Assembly: GCA_002205965.3 (NCBI GenBank)
Contig: NADL03000039.1
Coordinates: 522,142 to 586,141 of the forward strand
Direction: 5' to 3'
Length of the DNA: 64,000 bases
Source of the DNA: Kappaphycus alvarezii
Lineage: Eukaryota; Rhodophyta; Florideophyceae; Gigartinales; Solieriaceae
The position numbers and the translations under genes were made by a program. The notes beneath the pieces were generated by a model that was not told the DNA's origin, did no database searches, and saw only the letters and a program-made list of their open reading frames with translations. Every line of letters begins with the position of its first letter. Position 1 is the stretch's first letter. Below, piece after piece: positions 1 through 11,691 of this stretch.

Positions 1-1807
1 TGCTTAGCAGCGTGACAGTGACAGCGATCCGCTGAGCGGGTCTCCTTGCTGAGTACCCACAACACTCCGTATAGTCTCGAATCCCGTCCAGAGAAACGCT
101 GGATCGTTGTTGTAGCAATACAGTACCCAAGGGAGCAACTGGGGAAAGAGGTTCCGGACTGCGTTAAAAAAGGAAGCACGTCTGCACAGGTTGAACGCAT
201 TCTTCAGGTCGACCGACAAGAGCGCATATTCAGAGCGTGTACCGAACTTGTTCAGGATGCGTCGAACACCGTGAACTACTGCATCTGTTCCCGACTTTGT
301 GGCGATACTAACCTGAAGAGGCTGGAAGTAGGTGGAGGCCTTTTCATTGACCCGAGTAGCAAGGCAGCTACTAACTAACCGTCGCAAAGTCTCTCCCACT
401 GCAATGGGGCCCGGAGTCATGTCTTTCTTCGCAAGTGGTGTGAGTGGGGCTCCAGCAATCCACGGGGCGAGGGCAGTAGGAGCTTTTCCGGGAGCCAGGA
501 CGTTCAGAAGTTCTGTTAATGAATCCAAGAATTTCCCCTGCGAGGAAGATGTGGGTGTCCGTAGAAGCTCTTCGACGTGAGAGGGGCGAGTCCGGATCCT
601 CCCGGGGCTGAACCGGGTTTGAAAGAGCAAACTGCCCGCAAAAACTCATCCTTTGTGATCGCTGAGATATCGGGGGTGCGGAAGGCGGTTCAAAGTGTTC
701 CTCATCCTCCCGGGAGGATTGAGGATGTTTAGCTCGGAGGGCGTCAGACACCGATTTAGTGGCCGGTAACACCCCTAGAGATCCTAATGCCTGTGCAGCT
801 TTCCCATATGCTCCTTCGCGGGCGAGTCTCATGGCACGACGGGTGTTGGCCTGTTTCTGTTCCTGGGGCGTTAAAGTTCGTTTTGTTCGGGAGGTCGCTT
901 GTTGAAGTGCGTTCTGCCATAACGTTTGGAACTGTCCTGTATTCCACAATTCGAGCCGTTCTCTGATTAAGTCACTGGTTGATTGGACTTGCGTTTCGAC
1001 GTTCGAACCGGTAGTACCTGAGGAAGGTGAAGTATTGGAAAGCATCACTGAAGGGAAAAGAAAAACTTTAGAGAGATTCTCTTCCGCATCATTATGTCCG
1101 TGTGCACAAGCCCACGCTGCGTCATGCATGGCGACCGACAGGGAGTCACTCAGTGCTGATCGGAATCTTGTAGGTATATGAGACAACACAGGAATGTGGG
1201 TCGTAAAGATGTCCTCATGGCGGGGCAGGGGTTGTGCGTGGAGCGGAGCATGCCCTGGTGAGGGTTGCTGATCTGACGCGTGTCCAGTCGTGTGTGCGGG
1301 TCGCGGCGGTTGATCGTCGGCGATCGGGCGTGGGACCGGGACCGAAGACTGGCGGGGTTCATCCGCCTGCAACTGCGACTTGTGCAACGGAGCGTACTGC
1401 CTTGGCCTTGTGTCTACGGTACACTGAGGGCAGTGGACGTACGAGAAGGAGTACAGTCCTTGCGGATCCGGACCGTTTACTTTGGAGCCGAGGTATTTGT
1501 GATGACAGGCACAGTACCAGTATCCGATTTGAGCTAGACTTTTCTGCAATTTGTGGATCTCATGGCAGCGGGGCGGACCGTGTCGGGATTGTGGCGTGTG
1601 CGTCGTGCGCAGATGGGCCAGCAAGTTTGCGGCAGTCTGGAGTTGCGGCTGGGGCCTGCTGCAGAGGATACATTGACCGGGAGTAGGTAGTTCCCGGGTG
1701 GTTTGGGGCCTTTTCAAGTTGCGTGTTGAGAGCCAGTAAATGCCGTTGTCACTCGAAGGCCGATGTTCGAGAGTAAAAGTATTCTTCTTGCCTACGGCCT
1801 GTGCCAT
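1..1807 (-). pseudogene. LINE-1: non-LTR reverse transcriptase with N-terminal C2H2 zinc finger, 3'-truncated (copy A)
   Basis: Reads leftward from an ATG at 1,807. The N-terminus has a C2H2-type finger (CX2CX15HX4H, residues about 47-70) and two further CxxC/CxC pairs, then a Pro/His/Gln-rich linker. The RT core follows: a PIAVGETLRRLV block near 400 and the catalytic-Asp motif A, SVDLKNAFN, near 200. The GTQQGDPLSG motif comes just before the left end. The YxDD motif and everything downstream are missing, because the reading runs directly into copia RNase H sequence (clear in copy B at 48,830-48,842). Frame breaks occur near 600-680. An N-terminal C2H2 finger is typical of R2-like, REL-endonuclease non-LTR elements; assignment to that group is inference. 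Could also be a domesticated RT gene, but the missing catalytic block argues against function. Confidence 0.75.
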
Positions 1808-1940
1808 GATGCTGTAAGCGCGAACAGTCCACTAGTGACAATTTTCCAATCCCCTGAGGTCCTAGAACAGTGCACCCTACTAAGCGATTGGACTTACTAC
1901 TGTACAGTACTGTACAGTGTGCCAATCCTCGGGACTTCCT
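1808..1940. other. Spacer between LINE-1 and gypsy-B, interrupted by an insertion
   Basis: No coding signal recognised. It contains a self-complementary stretch, TACTGTACAGTACTGTACAG, near 1,898-1,917. The spacer resumes after the inserted LINE-2 tail at 2,274-2,531, where the minus strand has a short open stretch that may be the degenerate C-terminus of gypsy-B pol. In copy B the same spacer (50,636-51,027) is uninterrupted. Confidence 0.5.
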
Positions 1941-2268
1941 GACACTCGCAGAGCGCGAGAAACATCGTCATTACGGCACTTACTGCAACCGAAACGATAT
2001 CCTCCTCTCCCCCGTCGGGATTGATATCTATGGCGCCTTGGGCGACGACGGTAAGGCTTTTTTTCCGCCGCCTTGCTTCCTTCGCTGCTTCTCGTCGCGG
2101 TTCCTCCCTCAACAGGAGCTCCGCGACTTCGTTACCCGTTTTGCATTTAGTCTCCAAATAATGCAGGCGCGACAAGTTTCTACCGCCGCCCGCATCCGTA
2201 GTTAATTTATAAATACCCTCCGCACGCCTCTGTGCGACATTGTATGACAAATAAAGATCTACCACCAA
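1941..2268 (+). mobile_element. 5'-truncated LINE-2 insertion (3' tail only) with target duplication
   Basis: Present in copy A and absent at the matching site in copy B. The insert is the plus-strand equivalent of the minus-strand LINE-2 3' region at about 12,030-12,355 and ends with an AATAAA-like motif and a short CCA-rich tail. It is flanked by TTCCT at 1,936-1,940 and again at 2,269-2,273. A truncated 5' end, a retained 3' end and a short target duplication are the usual signature of target-primed reverse transcription. A precise deletion in copy B through the 5-bp repeat is the alternative, but it would not explain why the segment boundaries coincide with a LINE 3' end. Confidence 0.85.
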
Positions 2269-2531
2269 TTCCTGTCCTGTACGGTCGGTATGCACTTCAG
2301 ACCTCTTGTTCAAAACTGTAATTGTGACCCGTGCTTCACTGTCAGTTGGTGCGGCGATGCAATCAATGCGGTGCTGCGGATATTGACCGTTCAGAAATTT
2401 GAAATTTTGTCCTCGTCAGCGGAGGCCACGGGAGCCTGCGGGATAGTCGATGGTCGTTGCGATGAAGAAAGCGCGGTCGGGATGTCGATGTTCCAATCGA
2501 TCGCCTTGGCAACGAGAAGCAGGGGGGAACA

Positions 2532-5500
2532 TTATTGATTCTTAAAGTGAGGGCCCTGATCTGAGACCCAATTCTGACTGACGTCGAACAAAGAAAACCA
2601 CTTGATCAAACAGGAGGCAGCTGAGGCAGCATCAGCAGCGAGGGTAGGTAGTAACATAATGAATGAAGAATGATCATCTTTGATGATTAATGTGTACGCA
2701 GGGCCCTCCTCACTCGGTCCCGTGTAAAGAAAGTCGAAATGAATAAGTTCATTAGGTTTGTCCGAGTGCAAAGCATGGCCCATGGGACGAGGAACGCGCT
2801 GGCCACCAACAGTAGACAGGCAATGCAAACATGTGTTGCAGAAAAAAGAAATGTCTGTCTTCATGGATTGCCAAAAGAAGTTGTCCGGGATGTTCTTAAA
2901 AGAAGCATCCGCTCCGCGATGTCCACCACGACCGCAGTGTTCTATAATGCATATGCGTAGCTGCAAGTTAGTAGCTCCTGTAGGTATCCACACAGCACCA
3001 TGATCGTTGACATGAAGGCCATGATCATTGACAGATGATGGTGGGACATCAGCTGATGCGGGAGTACTGGAGGCGATAGCTGCCTTTTGTGCCTCGAGTA
3101 GATCGTGATGGGTTGGCCATCGGAAATCTGGATCTAGTTCGGGCGCGATAGGTGCTGTAAACAGAGCGGACAGCCTCGGTGCGTTTCTTTGAAATTCGGA
3201 GGCCCCCCAGCGGGAAAGCAAGTCCGCCCATACATTGTCATCACCAGCGATATGAACGATAGTGTAGCGGAAGGCCGCAAGTCTCATGGCCCAACGCTCA
3301 ATTCGGTTTGACGAATGCTTTGCCAGATTGGGACGAGTAGCAGCTGGATCGGATATGTAGGATAGGTTCTTGTGTTCCGTGAACATCCAGAATCCAGTCG
3401 GAGTGTGGAGAATGTAGTCCAGTCTGGTGACGGACTCAACGATTGCAAAAGCCTCTTTGTCAGCAGTAGACCAACGAAGAGAGCTGCGTCTGAAAGAACC
3501 AGATAGAAATGATAGAGGCTCGTGCTGTTGGTCTGCGCAGGGAAGGTCCTTGTCTACTGGCGGAATCTGAGTCAAAACGCCGGACCAATGCTTCTCGGAG
3601 GCATCCGTAAACAGACAGAGTAGCTTATTTGGATCTGGATGAGAAAGTGTTGCGGCATCATGTAGAGCTTGCTTCATATTGAGAAAGGCTTTTCTGTGTT
3701 CATCTGACCAAGAAGTGGATGATAGCATAATCCGGGATGTAGCTGCCTTAGTACGCTTACCCACGGCTGCGTAGAATTCCTCAAGAATTTCCGACAAAGG
3801 TGCTATTTTGGTTGTAAACTCAGGAACAGCGGAGCGCATCCAGTTGGCTGCACACACAAACTGCTGGAGCTCAGCGCCATTGATGGGTTCCTGGATACCT
3901 AGGATGGCGGAAAGTCTCTTTGGGTCCAGTCGAATCCCTTCAGCCGAAATGAGCCGCCCGCACCAGTTGACTTGAGGTAGGAAGAGGTGGCATTTCTTTG
4001 AGTGTAACTTAAAGATATCTTCACAGCATAGGCTGAAGAACTTGCGAAGGATCGAGAGGAGTTGTGTAACATCCCTTGCATGAACAAGTATATCATCAAG
4101 CCAGCGCAACAGTGAATTAAGCAGTGTACTATCACAAACCGTTGATAGCGTGCTCTGAAGATAGGCGACTGCATTGCATTGACCATGGAGGACGCTTGTT
4201 GGAGTGTACACCCATCTGGGCAAATAAAGCTTTGACATTCTTGAGACGGTTCTGATAAGAGAAGTTGCCAATAACCGTGACATAAGTCCAGTGTAGCAAA
4301 GCACTTGTCCCCTGCAAGCTCGTGCATGACAGTTTCCAAATTAGGCATGGGCCAAATTGCTGGGACGGTCTGGGCATTTAGTGCCCTCAGATCGACAGTA
4401 AAGCGAAACTGTTCGGGTCCTGATTTGGGAATGATGAGGGGAGCCGAGGCCCACTCACTGTTCAGGTTACGATAGACAAGTCCAAAAGCTTCCATTTCAG
4501 CTACCTTTTTCCTCATGAAGGCTAACTGCGGGGAGGAGTAACGGCGAGCTTTAGCCCGCACTGGGTTCGAATTCTGCTTAAGACGAATCACCATTGCAGG
4601 CACTGTGGCTGGTAGATCACTGCCCATCTTGTTACAAAATATGTTGGAGTACTTGCATATGAGGAAACTAAGCTCCTCGTGATGTTCTGCGGGCAGACCT
4701 TCATCAATAGCTCTTTGCAACATCTGTGACAGGTCACTCTGTACATCAAATTCTATGTGGTCACCAGTTGCCGGCCCCTCGATATCTGACGCAGAATCCG
4801 GGTTGTCTCGATAGAAAACAGGATCCGGTTCTTGAGAACCGCTGCTCACCGACTCATTGCTGCTACCCAGTAAAAGTCTAGATAGACTACCAGGCCTCAA
4901 AGGTGCACAATCTGGCTCGTTGTTGTAGATTGCTGGGGAGAAACCGATGTGGGAAAAATCCGTGTCGCGGAATGTTGCTCGAACAGACGACAAATGTCTA
5001 TCGAGATCAAATCCGAGGCTCTGCAGGATAGGGCGCGATAGCAAAACCTCATCCATGTGCTCATCGAACACGAGGTACTCGACATTGCTCAGGCGCAACG
5101 GTCCTGCCAGAGTTTCCAAAGTGATGGAAATACGGGCTTTCCGTTTTGATTCAACAGTGCGAGCTTCCGAAGTGAAGGACGCTGACATGGCCAGTTCCAT
5201 TCTAACAGGTGTTTTGAGTGGAAGTATCTGCACAAAAACTCCGTGTTCAGCGCATTTATCCAGATGTTCGGCACTCAACGCAGCATGGTCGGCACCGTAA
5301 TCACCATTCACAACGACACGAACACAGTCAGCGAGTGTAGTTTTAATACGGCCATTGTCCAAGCCAGGAATGGCGAGCTGGCTCAGGTTTCCATTGGTCC
5401 CTCGCTTAGCTTTGAAATGCGCTTGAAGCAGCTCTCTCGCCTTGGCTTTGTCTGTCTTTGGACAATTTTTCATGAGGTGATATCCATCACACTCTTCAGT

Positions 5501-5713
5501 GTTTAGGCATCGGGGCAGATCGCTATTCTGGCTACCTTCCTTACGATTGCCATCGGAGCGATGAGAATCATGGGAATCATTGGTCTCGGAACTAGCCTCA
5601 TGTGTTTCGTCCTCCTTTCCGTTCCCAGCAGTCCCTTTTTCATCTTGCAACTTTGTTACACGTGCTGAACCCCCTTTGCGGAAGGATCCGATGCTCTTTG
5701 CATTACCAGACGG
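2532..5713 (-). pseudogene. gypsy-B pol: protease, RT, RNase H, truncated integrase (copy A)
   Basis: Ty3/gypsy-type polyprotein in two overlapping frames. Order: a zinc-knuckle-like CX5CX3HX4C near 5,500; a protease-like segment with DYGAD near 5,275 in place of the usual D-T/S-G-A; RT with FRFTVDLRALN near 4,430 and WLDDILVHA near 4,100; RNase H with TDASEKHWSG near 3,610 and ADLLSRW near 3,225; integrase with an HHCC zinc region near 2,830-2,905, a first Asp in IHFDF near 2,735 and a second in SDQGPHF near 2,555. The frame ends at 2,532, before the catalytic Glu, so integrase is incomplete. A one-base frame change lies in RT near 4,213 and is the same in copy B. No 3' LTR was recognised. 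Confidence 0.85.
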
Positions 5714-6366
5714 TTAATTGTTGGATTCCGGGCCTTTGCCCTTGTCACGGTTCTTTCCAGGGCGAGCGGGAAAGAAGGCCTCACATGCAACAGCCTGTTC
5801 GATAACATACTTGTAGAACCCTCTCCAATCCTTCTGAAGGGAAACCTTAGAAAGTTCGAAATCATTCTCTACTTTGGTCTTCAAAGGTTCGGGCTTCAAA
5901 ATATCCACCAAGTGTCCAATTGCCACCTCGGTTGTTCTCGAAGTTGCTCCCACTTCTTTGTTCGAAGAAGAGTCTTGTAGTCCGCGAACAATTTCATGAC
6001 ACGGAGCTTTGGGTTCGGTTCGTACAGACTCATACGAACAGATGACTTCACCGCTGTCTCTAGCCGGTCAAGAGTGAGAGCGTATAACGACTCTCCCTGA
6101 TTGCATTCGAGGAAATCCCGGAGCTTCTCGTCTGTAAGCTTCGAAATGCAGTCGATTTCGGTTCCGAACTCCTCTAGATCAATTATAGACTGAAGCAAAT
6201 CTACATCAACAGCAGAAATCGTACGGATGGGTGTAACGCGGCTATCTGGCGTAGTTGAGCAAGAATCCTGAATGCGAAGCAGGTATCTATCCCACTCACG
6301 CAAAAATGTGTGAATATGCCTCTGACCGAGCTTTCGTAGCTCTGGATGGGCAATAGGAGCAATCAT
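5714..6366 (-). pseudogene. gypsy-B gag (copy A), ending in an in-frame TAA before pol
   Basis: Starts at the ATG at 6,366 and reads as a helical, capsid-like Gag (about 150 residues), then changes frame near 5,945 into a segment ending in a basic, Lys/Gly-rich stretch. It terminates at TAA (5,714-5,716). The frame is otherwise open on through to the pol region, so gag and pol are separated only by this stop. Copy B has the same stop but a different indel at the frame change (a 4-base difference plus a missing GA), which suggests base-level noise at that spot. No Gag zinc knuckle precedes the stop; the knuckle lies just after it. Confidence 0.75.
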
Positions 6367-6655
6367 GGGCTGCCCCGACTTTGCCCGTCCTGCAAAGAAG
6401 TCATGTTGAGAAAGAGACCAGACGTTTGTTGGCTGAAGTGATCACTTTTGCTACGTCTTCGGAGAGTTGGGAGTTTGGGTGATTTGATGACTCTACCTCC
6501 GAGTCGGTTGGCGTTTACTCTTGAACAGAGATTATATACCCATTAAACACACGGTAACAGCAGTGGTGGTTATAGAATAACACCGCTGCATTCTGGCCGT
6601 ATTTCCGGTCCGACATAGATGCTACCCAGGGCTGAGGTCCTGGATCTGCAAAGCT
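6367..6655 (-). promoter_or_regulatory. Probable gypsy-B 5' leader/LTR remnant
   Basis: Non-coding sequence directly upstream of gypsy-B gag. On the minus strand it has a TATA-like GGGTATATAATC near 6,525-6,540, and a TGTCGGACCGG start at 6,615 that could be an LTR edge. No matching 3' LTR was found to the left, so LTR boundaries and target duplication are undetermined. Further left in minus-strand terms it borders decayed copia sequence. Confidence 0.4.
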
Positions 6656-9340
6656 GTGCTACCCGCAGTCGGAATCACAAATTACATGACAACTAAAAGT
6701 GATATCAAAGGTAGCATAACAGATATCAGAAAGAACTACAACATCCCAAGTGATGCCATAGCTGCAAGACTAATCCAAACACTAATCCACTCACAGAATA
6801 GCTTACTGTATCTATCGGTGGTACTGCCACCTAAAAGCAGCTTGTACGGCACATTCGGTAGACGCTCAAACTCCCCCTTGTCACGATCCTTCGGAAAGAT
6901 GTCAGCGTTGGAATGGATCGGGGAATTTTACAGCTTGGCCTCCTTCATCCCAAAAGCCCATAACATCTGATTAACAGCCGTCATGTCCAATGCGGCCTGC
7001 TTGATGGCTGGCCTGAAGGTAGCATTTTAGGGAGCGTAGTTCCTTCCCCCTTACGGTGTCGGTATACCCTTTTTGAGTCGATTATGGTTGTCTGGAAAAC
7101 CAAGGGATAGACCGGATATACCTTCCAAGAGTAAAACACCCAAACGTTTCCCAATCTGATTAGCCACGCGTGGGTTCGATATTTTCAGTATGCATGCAAT
7201 CGCATCACGCTCGAGTACCATACATTTCGACCTTGACCTTAATATGCAGAAACCCCCTGTGACATGTCTTGAGCAACGACCTTGAGTATTTCCAAATCTT
7301 TCCCAGCAAACAGAAGATCTATAACGTACTCCAAGACACACAAACTAACATCAGCCTTGACGACCACATAAAGGCACGGAGCAGTTTGCGATTGGATAAC
7401 TCCAACCTTCTTCAGTGTCATGGGAATGCGTTTTTATCAGACTCTCGATACTAACTTGAGACCGTAGATTGCTTTGAACAGGAGATACACCCACGTGGGG
7501 TGTTCCGGATCAATGAAACCTACGAGTTGTGTCATGTAGATCTCTTTCTTCAAGGTCCCTTTCAAAAACGCAGATTTACATCGAGCTGTAGCCATTTAAA
7601 TTTCTCCTTGATAATCAAAGACAAGAAGGAGCGGAAGGTAGTATGCGAAGCAACCGGGGGAAACGTCTCGCTGTAGTCTATGTGAGGGCTTTTGTTGAAA
7701 ATATTTGCCACAAGTTGAGTTGACGCCTTTCAAGTTCCGCTTTCGCATTTATCTTTTACAAAAACACCCACTTGTTTCCAATTGGCTTGACTTAATCCCG
7801 CGGGGACAAGTTTCCTTGTCCCGTTCTTCTCGATGGATGCCATTTCAACATCCATGCCTTCATGCCATTGAGCCGCATTTCTGCTTTCCTTTGCTTCCGT
7901 AAAGGAAATTGGTACCTTCTGTGCTCGTTCCAATCCTGACACTCAAAGCAATGTACATCAGATATAAAAACCTGTCTGCCTCATTAAGAAAGTTTCTATA
8001 ACTAGTTGTAATAACCTCGGGGATGTGCTCAAATAACCCAGGGTCAACCACTTCATCCTCTTCGTGGTCAGAGTCTTCATACTGTTCCCAATGTTGGCAC
8101 AGGTCGTTAGCTGGTGATGGGACAAAAATGCCTTCATCAGGTACCTCGACGATTTCAGCCGCAGGTTTAGTCGGTTTGTTGGATGAGTTAGATGCACTAC
8201 TCTTTCCCAAGTCCGATTTTGGCTGACTCATCATCCGATAGAATTTATTTTTCACTTGGCTGCTCTGCTATACGTCTTGACGCGGACTCATAAAATGTCA
8301 CATAGAGAGAGATGACTACATCTTTCTTGCCCGGCATGTAGATCTTGTAGCTGTTCCCGTGCTCGTATCCAACCGAATATATCTTAGCAGATCGAGCTTG
8401 AAATTTGCTCTTCCTCTTCAGTTTTAGAACATGGACATAGGCCAATGCACCAAACCTACGAAGCAATAGGTGAGGCCGCTTACCCATAATAATCTCGAGT
8501 AGTGTCTTGTTGCTGTCACTGCAGGCCAAACTATACACCCTATTCCTCAAATAGTTCGCCGTATTCATTTCCTCAACCCAAATCATTCCATTGCACGGCA
8601 CCTCGGTCATGTCCAACAGCATAGTTCGCGCATTGTCCATTAACGTCCTATTCAGTCACTCGGCCTTGCCGTTTGACTCCAGTGAATACGGTGAAGTCAG
8701 CGTGTGAATGATCCCTTTGTCTTTCAACCAACGTGTGAATTCTTTTCCTATAAATTTGCCACTATTATCCGTTCTTAGCTGTCGAACGGAGATGCGGTTC
8801 GCTCTGGAGTTGAATACATTTCCGATTTCCATAATCATTTCCTTCAACGCTTGTGCTTCACCAGACGTCTTCTGTATGAATAACATTAGTGATACTGCGC
8901 TGAGGTCGTCATACAAAGTCGTTGCGTAACGGGCGCTGTTGATGGAGGGCTGTTCTACCGGCCCCAGTAAGTACGAATAAACCAGATCCAGGGGGCCGTA
9001 TCCTCGTCGGAAGCATCATATCGTGACTGCCTTATGGACATACCGGTGCTGCAGGGATCACATCCACTGATGTAACCAGCTTTCTTGATGCACACACCAT
9101 CAACTACAGGAATAGCCTTGGCGATCACTCCTTGGTTAGAATGCCCCACTCTCAAATGCCAATTTTATCTATTCTTAAGTGGCGTTTTCCTTTCACCAGA
9201 AGCAGCCATCGCCTTTTCATTCTACTCAAAAGTCAATGGAATTTCATACAAGCCCGACTCACATTTATGATCAACAGAAGAATGCAGCCGTTGTTCTTCT
9301 GGCGTACACGCACGTTCTACACACTTTTTTTGTCTGAATC
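6656..9340 (-). pseudogene. Copia-type pol remnant: integrase, RT, start of RNase H (copy A)
   Basis: Ty1/copia domain order on the minus strand, in many broken frames. A GAG-pre-integrase zinc region has RVGHSN and CDPCSTG (8,955-9,155). The integrase core has RTDNSGKF near 8,775, and its C-terminal part is at 8,245-8,640. An acidic linker lies at 7,960-8,255. RT starts near 7,940 (ISFTEAKES, W, NGTRKLVP). The active site reads YVIDLLFAG near 7,320, so the first catalytic Asp of YVDD is lost. A motif like FGMKEAKL near 6,950 marks the RT end. The RNase H C-terminus is not here; it lies across the gypsy-B/LINE-1 block (seen in copy B at 48,269-48,842). Short matches to an inverted-repeat family occur at 7,100-7,155. 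Dead element. Confidence 0.8.
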
Positions 9341-9395
9341 GAATGTAGCAACAAAGCCATCCTGTCGGAGCTTCGATACCAGATCAAACTGTACA

Positions 9396-11286
9396 TCAGA
9401 TCTGGAATGACAGCACGTCCTTCATGGCCACCCTGACAATATTGTTACCAATGTCACATTCGCCTCGGACAGTGCCTTTGTTAAGAACTTCTATCGGCTT
9501 GCCATTCCCAGCAGACACAGAATTGCTTGTCAAAGAATTAATACAGTAAGACATATTCCCTGTAGCTCCAGAGTCCAGGATCCATTTATTCTTGGCATCC
9601 AATATCTTTTGCAATGGCGACGGGTCAGACTTGGTAAGGAAGTTAATGTACCCAGAGCCTCCTCGACGATTGCGTCCTGTGCCGCGGCCTCCACGGCCAC
9701 TGCGGCCTCCACTTCCATTCTTGTAATTGCCACAGTCACTGTTCGGACGGTATGAAGTGCTTTCGGGATTTTTCCAACATTTCTGCTTCGTATAGTTTGG
9801 CCTTCTACAATGAGTACACTTACCATTGTGAACATAGAGCACTGATCCTGTTTCGGCGATATCATTCTTCACATTCAGCATTGCTTCCTTTGTGACCACC
9901 ATTCCGATAGCAGCAGGGCGGTTTTTCTCTGGCTCACGTATCATATCGGCCACATTGTCAAATTCTTCATGGAGACCACGCAGTAGTGAACGACTTCTCT
10001 CATCCTTCGGTACGGCAAAAGGTGTAATTCTTCGTGAAAAGCGATACTCAGAACCAACTACCCCAAGAAGGAGGTGTTGCAAGCGACAGAAGTGCAACCA
10101 TGGTGTAGTTGAACAAGCAAAAAAGGAGCGTATATGGAGGAAAGTTGAGAGGGCTACAAGCAAGTATGGAAGGAGCAGAGTCTACCACTGATGCTCTGTG
10201 ATTAGCGTGAAAAATATTTCTTGGGTCTGAAGATGACTCTTAACTTGCTACTAGTTGGGCCTTAATTGAAGCTGTCTGCCAACTTGCTTTACCTCCACAA
10301 GAGGGAACAGTTTAATCAGCTTATATAGACTTTCCAGCCAACCCTAAAGTCTCAAAAAAACATACTAAGAACCATAAAATGCATCAAATGGAATCGTGTG
10401 AGCGAGAAAGACTAAAAGCAGTTACTGTCAGAATAAATATCTAGATTTCTTCCTTTATATCATATTTCTTTAGATCAGAGCCAAACAGTTGCCCCAAAAT
10501 ATCCATATTAACCGGAAACGCAACACAAATATCCGTAAACGACTTAGAATTCTCCATTGCCTCCTGCTAAATATCTACACCACTGAGGACGCCCCAATCC
10601 GGTTCCAGAATCGGAGCCAACTCGTCCATGTTTTCTGGTCCCTTATATAGAGTTTTCAAGCCTCACAATTCGTAGCACCAATACAGGACCCATGTGCCCT
10701 ATTGGCACTGCTACAGTACGGCGCAAAGCCTTTCTCTACAAATATTTGAGAATAAAACTGTAATTACAGTGACAACGTAGCCAGCGCAGCATGCCAAATA
10801 ATTTCTACAATTTTCATTATATCATTCTGTGTGGCCAATCGATGCCAATTTATTCACCACGTCTGTCAGTCTGTTGACGAACTACATCAAAGTTTCATCC
10901 TCATTTATCTTGACCCAGCGATATTTTTTCATGTAAGAGTCAACAGCTGCCGATGAAACCGCACTGAACTGTTCCTTGAGAATTTTCCGCACTTTGCCTT
11001 GGTCCTCCTCATCGATCACAAGAGCGTTACACTCTTTGCTCACACTCAACAACATGCATGCCAATGACGTGTCTCTGCGAGCCTTGTACTTGTTTTGAGC
11101 CTCGACATCTGCAGCCAGCGGCTCCCTCTCAGATCCGTTCACAATGCCCCATACTCCTTTGCTCAGCAGAACCAACTTGATTTCCCTCGACCGAAAATGA
11201 TAGTTCTCCGACTTGAGTGTTTCAATCCGAAGCAGGCTGACGTCCACCATGTCCGCTGCGGCACTCATGGCGAAGTGTCTAGTCAT
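9396..11286 (-). pseudogene. Copia-type gag and protease, split by a solo gypsy LTR (copy A)
   Basis: The N-terminal Gag part (11,286 down to 10,882, starting MTRHFAMSAA) and the rest (about 10,030 down to 9,396) are separated by a gypsy-A-family solo LTR. The C-terminal part has a knuckle-like CTHCRRPNYTKQKC near 9,776 in which the usual His is Tyr, then a Gly/Arg-rich stretch. The aspartic protease motif ILDSGATGNMS lies near 9,600. This is the normal copia order gag-knuckle-protease. The start is chosen because it follows the copia LTR at 11,370-11,691 by a short leader. Non-functional because of the insertion and stops. Confidence 0.85.
10034..10824 (-). mobile_element. Solo LTR of the gypsy-A family inside copia gag (copy A)
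   Basis: The right end (minus-strand start) reads TGATATAATGAAAATTGTAG, the same as the start of the gypsy-A element II LTRs (28,061 and 33,176). The R-U5 part resembles the 3' end of the element I LTR. The last dozen or so bases (ACCCCTATCA in relatives) are missing at the left end. Flanks TTCTG (10,825-10,829) and TTCTT (10,030-10,034) could be an imperfect 5-bp target duplication. No internal gypsy sequence is present, so it is a solo LTR left by LTR-LTR recombination. It is also in copy B and therefore predates the duplication. Confidence 0.85.
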
Positions 11287-11369
11287 TTTTACTTCAAATC
11301 CTCAATAGCAGCACTTGAACAGAAATATAGATATGCAACTACGTCATAGCCTCCCCACACCTGGGCCCA

Positions 11370-11691
11370 TAACCTAATACAAAGAATGACATAATGGGTG
11401 ATCGAATGATGTGGTAGAATTTGAAGCAGGTTGGATATTTTTGTTATTGTTCTAGACCGATATTAATCCCCATTCCTAGTCCTTTCGACTCCCTTAAATA
11501 GCAGTACTTTCTCAATTCCAACCAACTCAAATTAAATTTCTACCTTCAAGCTGCTGGAACTGTGCTTTCTACTTCTAATTAGAGCGGACACTGTCTCTTA
11601 ATGACGAGTCTCAGATGATTAAGAAATGTCGACAGAATTGGCTGAGTCTTAATTACAAGTTTTAGATGAATTAGAAATGTATATATCAACA
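11370..11691 (-). repeat. Copia 5' LTR (copy A)
   Basis: On the minus strand it begins TGTTGATATATACATTTC at 11,691 and ends near 11,370. A TGGGCCCAGG sequence that could serve as a primer binding site adjoins it at about 11,360-11,369, upstream of the copia gag ATG at 11,286. It is clearly related to the LTR at 47,940-48,268, which follows a copia RNase H end, but diverged from it by many substitutions, so the insertion is old or the two LTRs come from different copies. Confidence 0.8.

Noticed and set aside
1234..1686. Plus-strand ORF of 150 codons opposite LINE-1, also at 50,062-50,514
   Set aside because: It is the antisense shadow of the zinc-finger/linker region of LINE-1 and shows no independent features.
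6656..6970. Plus-strand ORF of about 100 codons (also near 55,198-55,470)
   Set aside because: The minus strand here reads as decayed copia RT/RNase H (FGMKEAKL and following). The plus-strand frame has no recognisable content.
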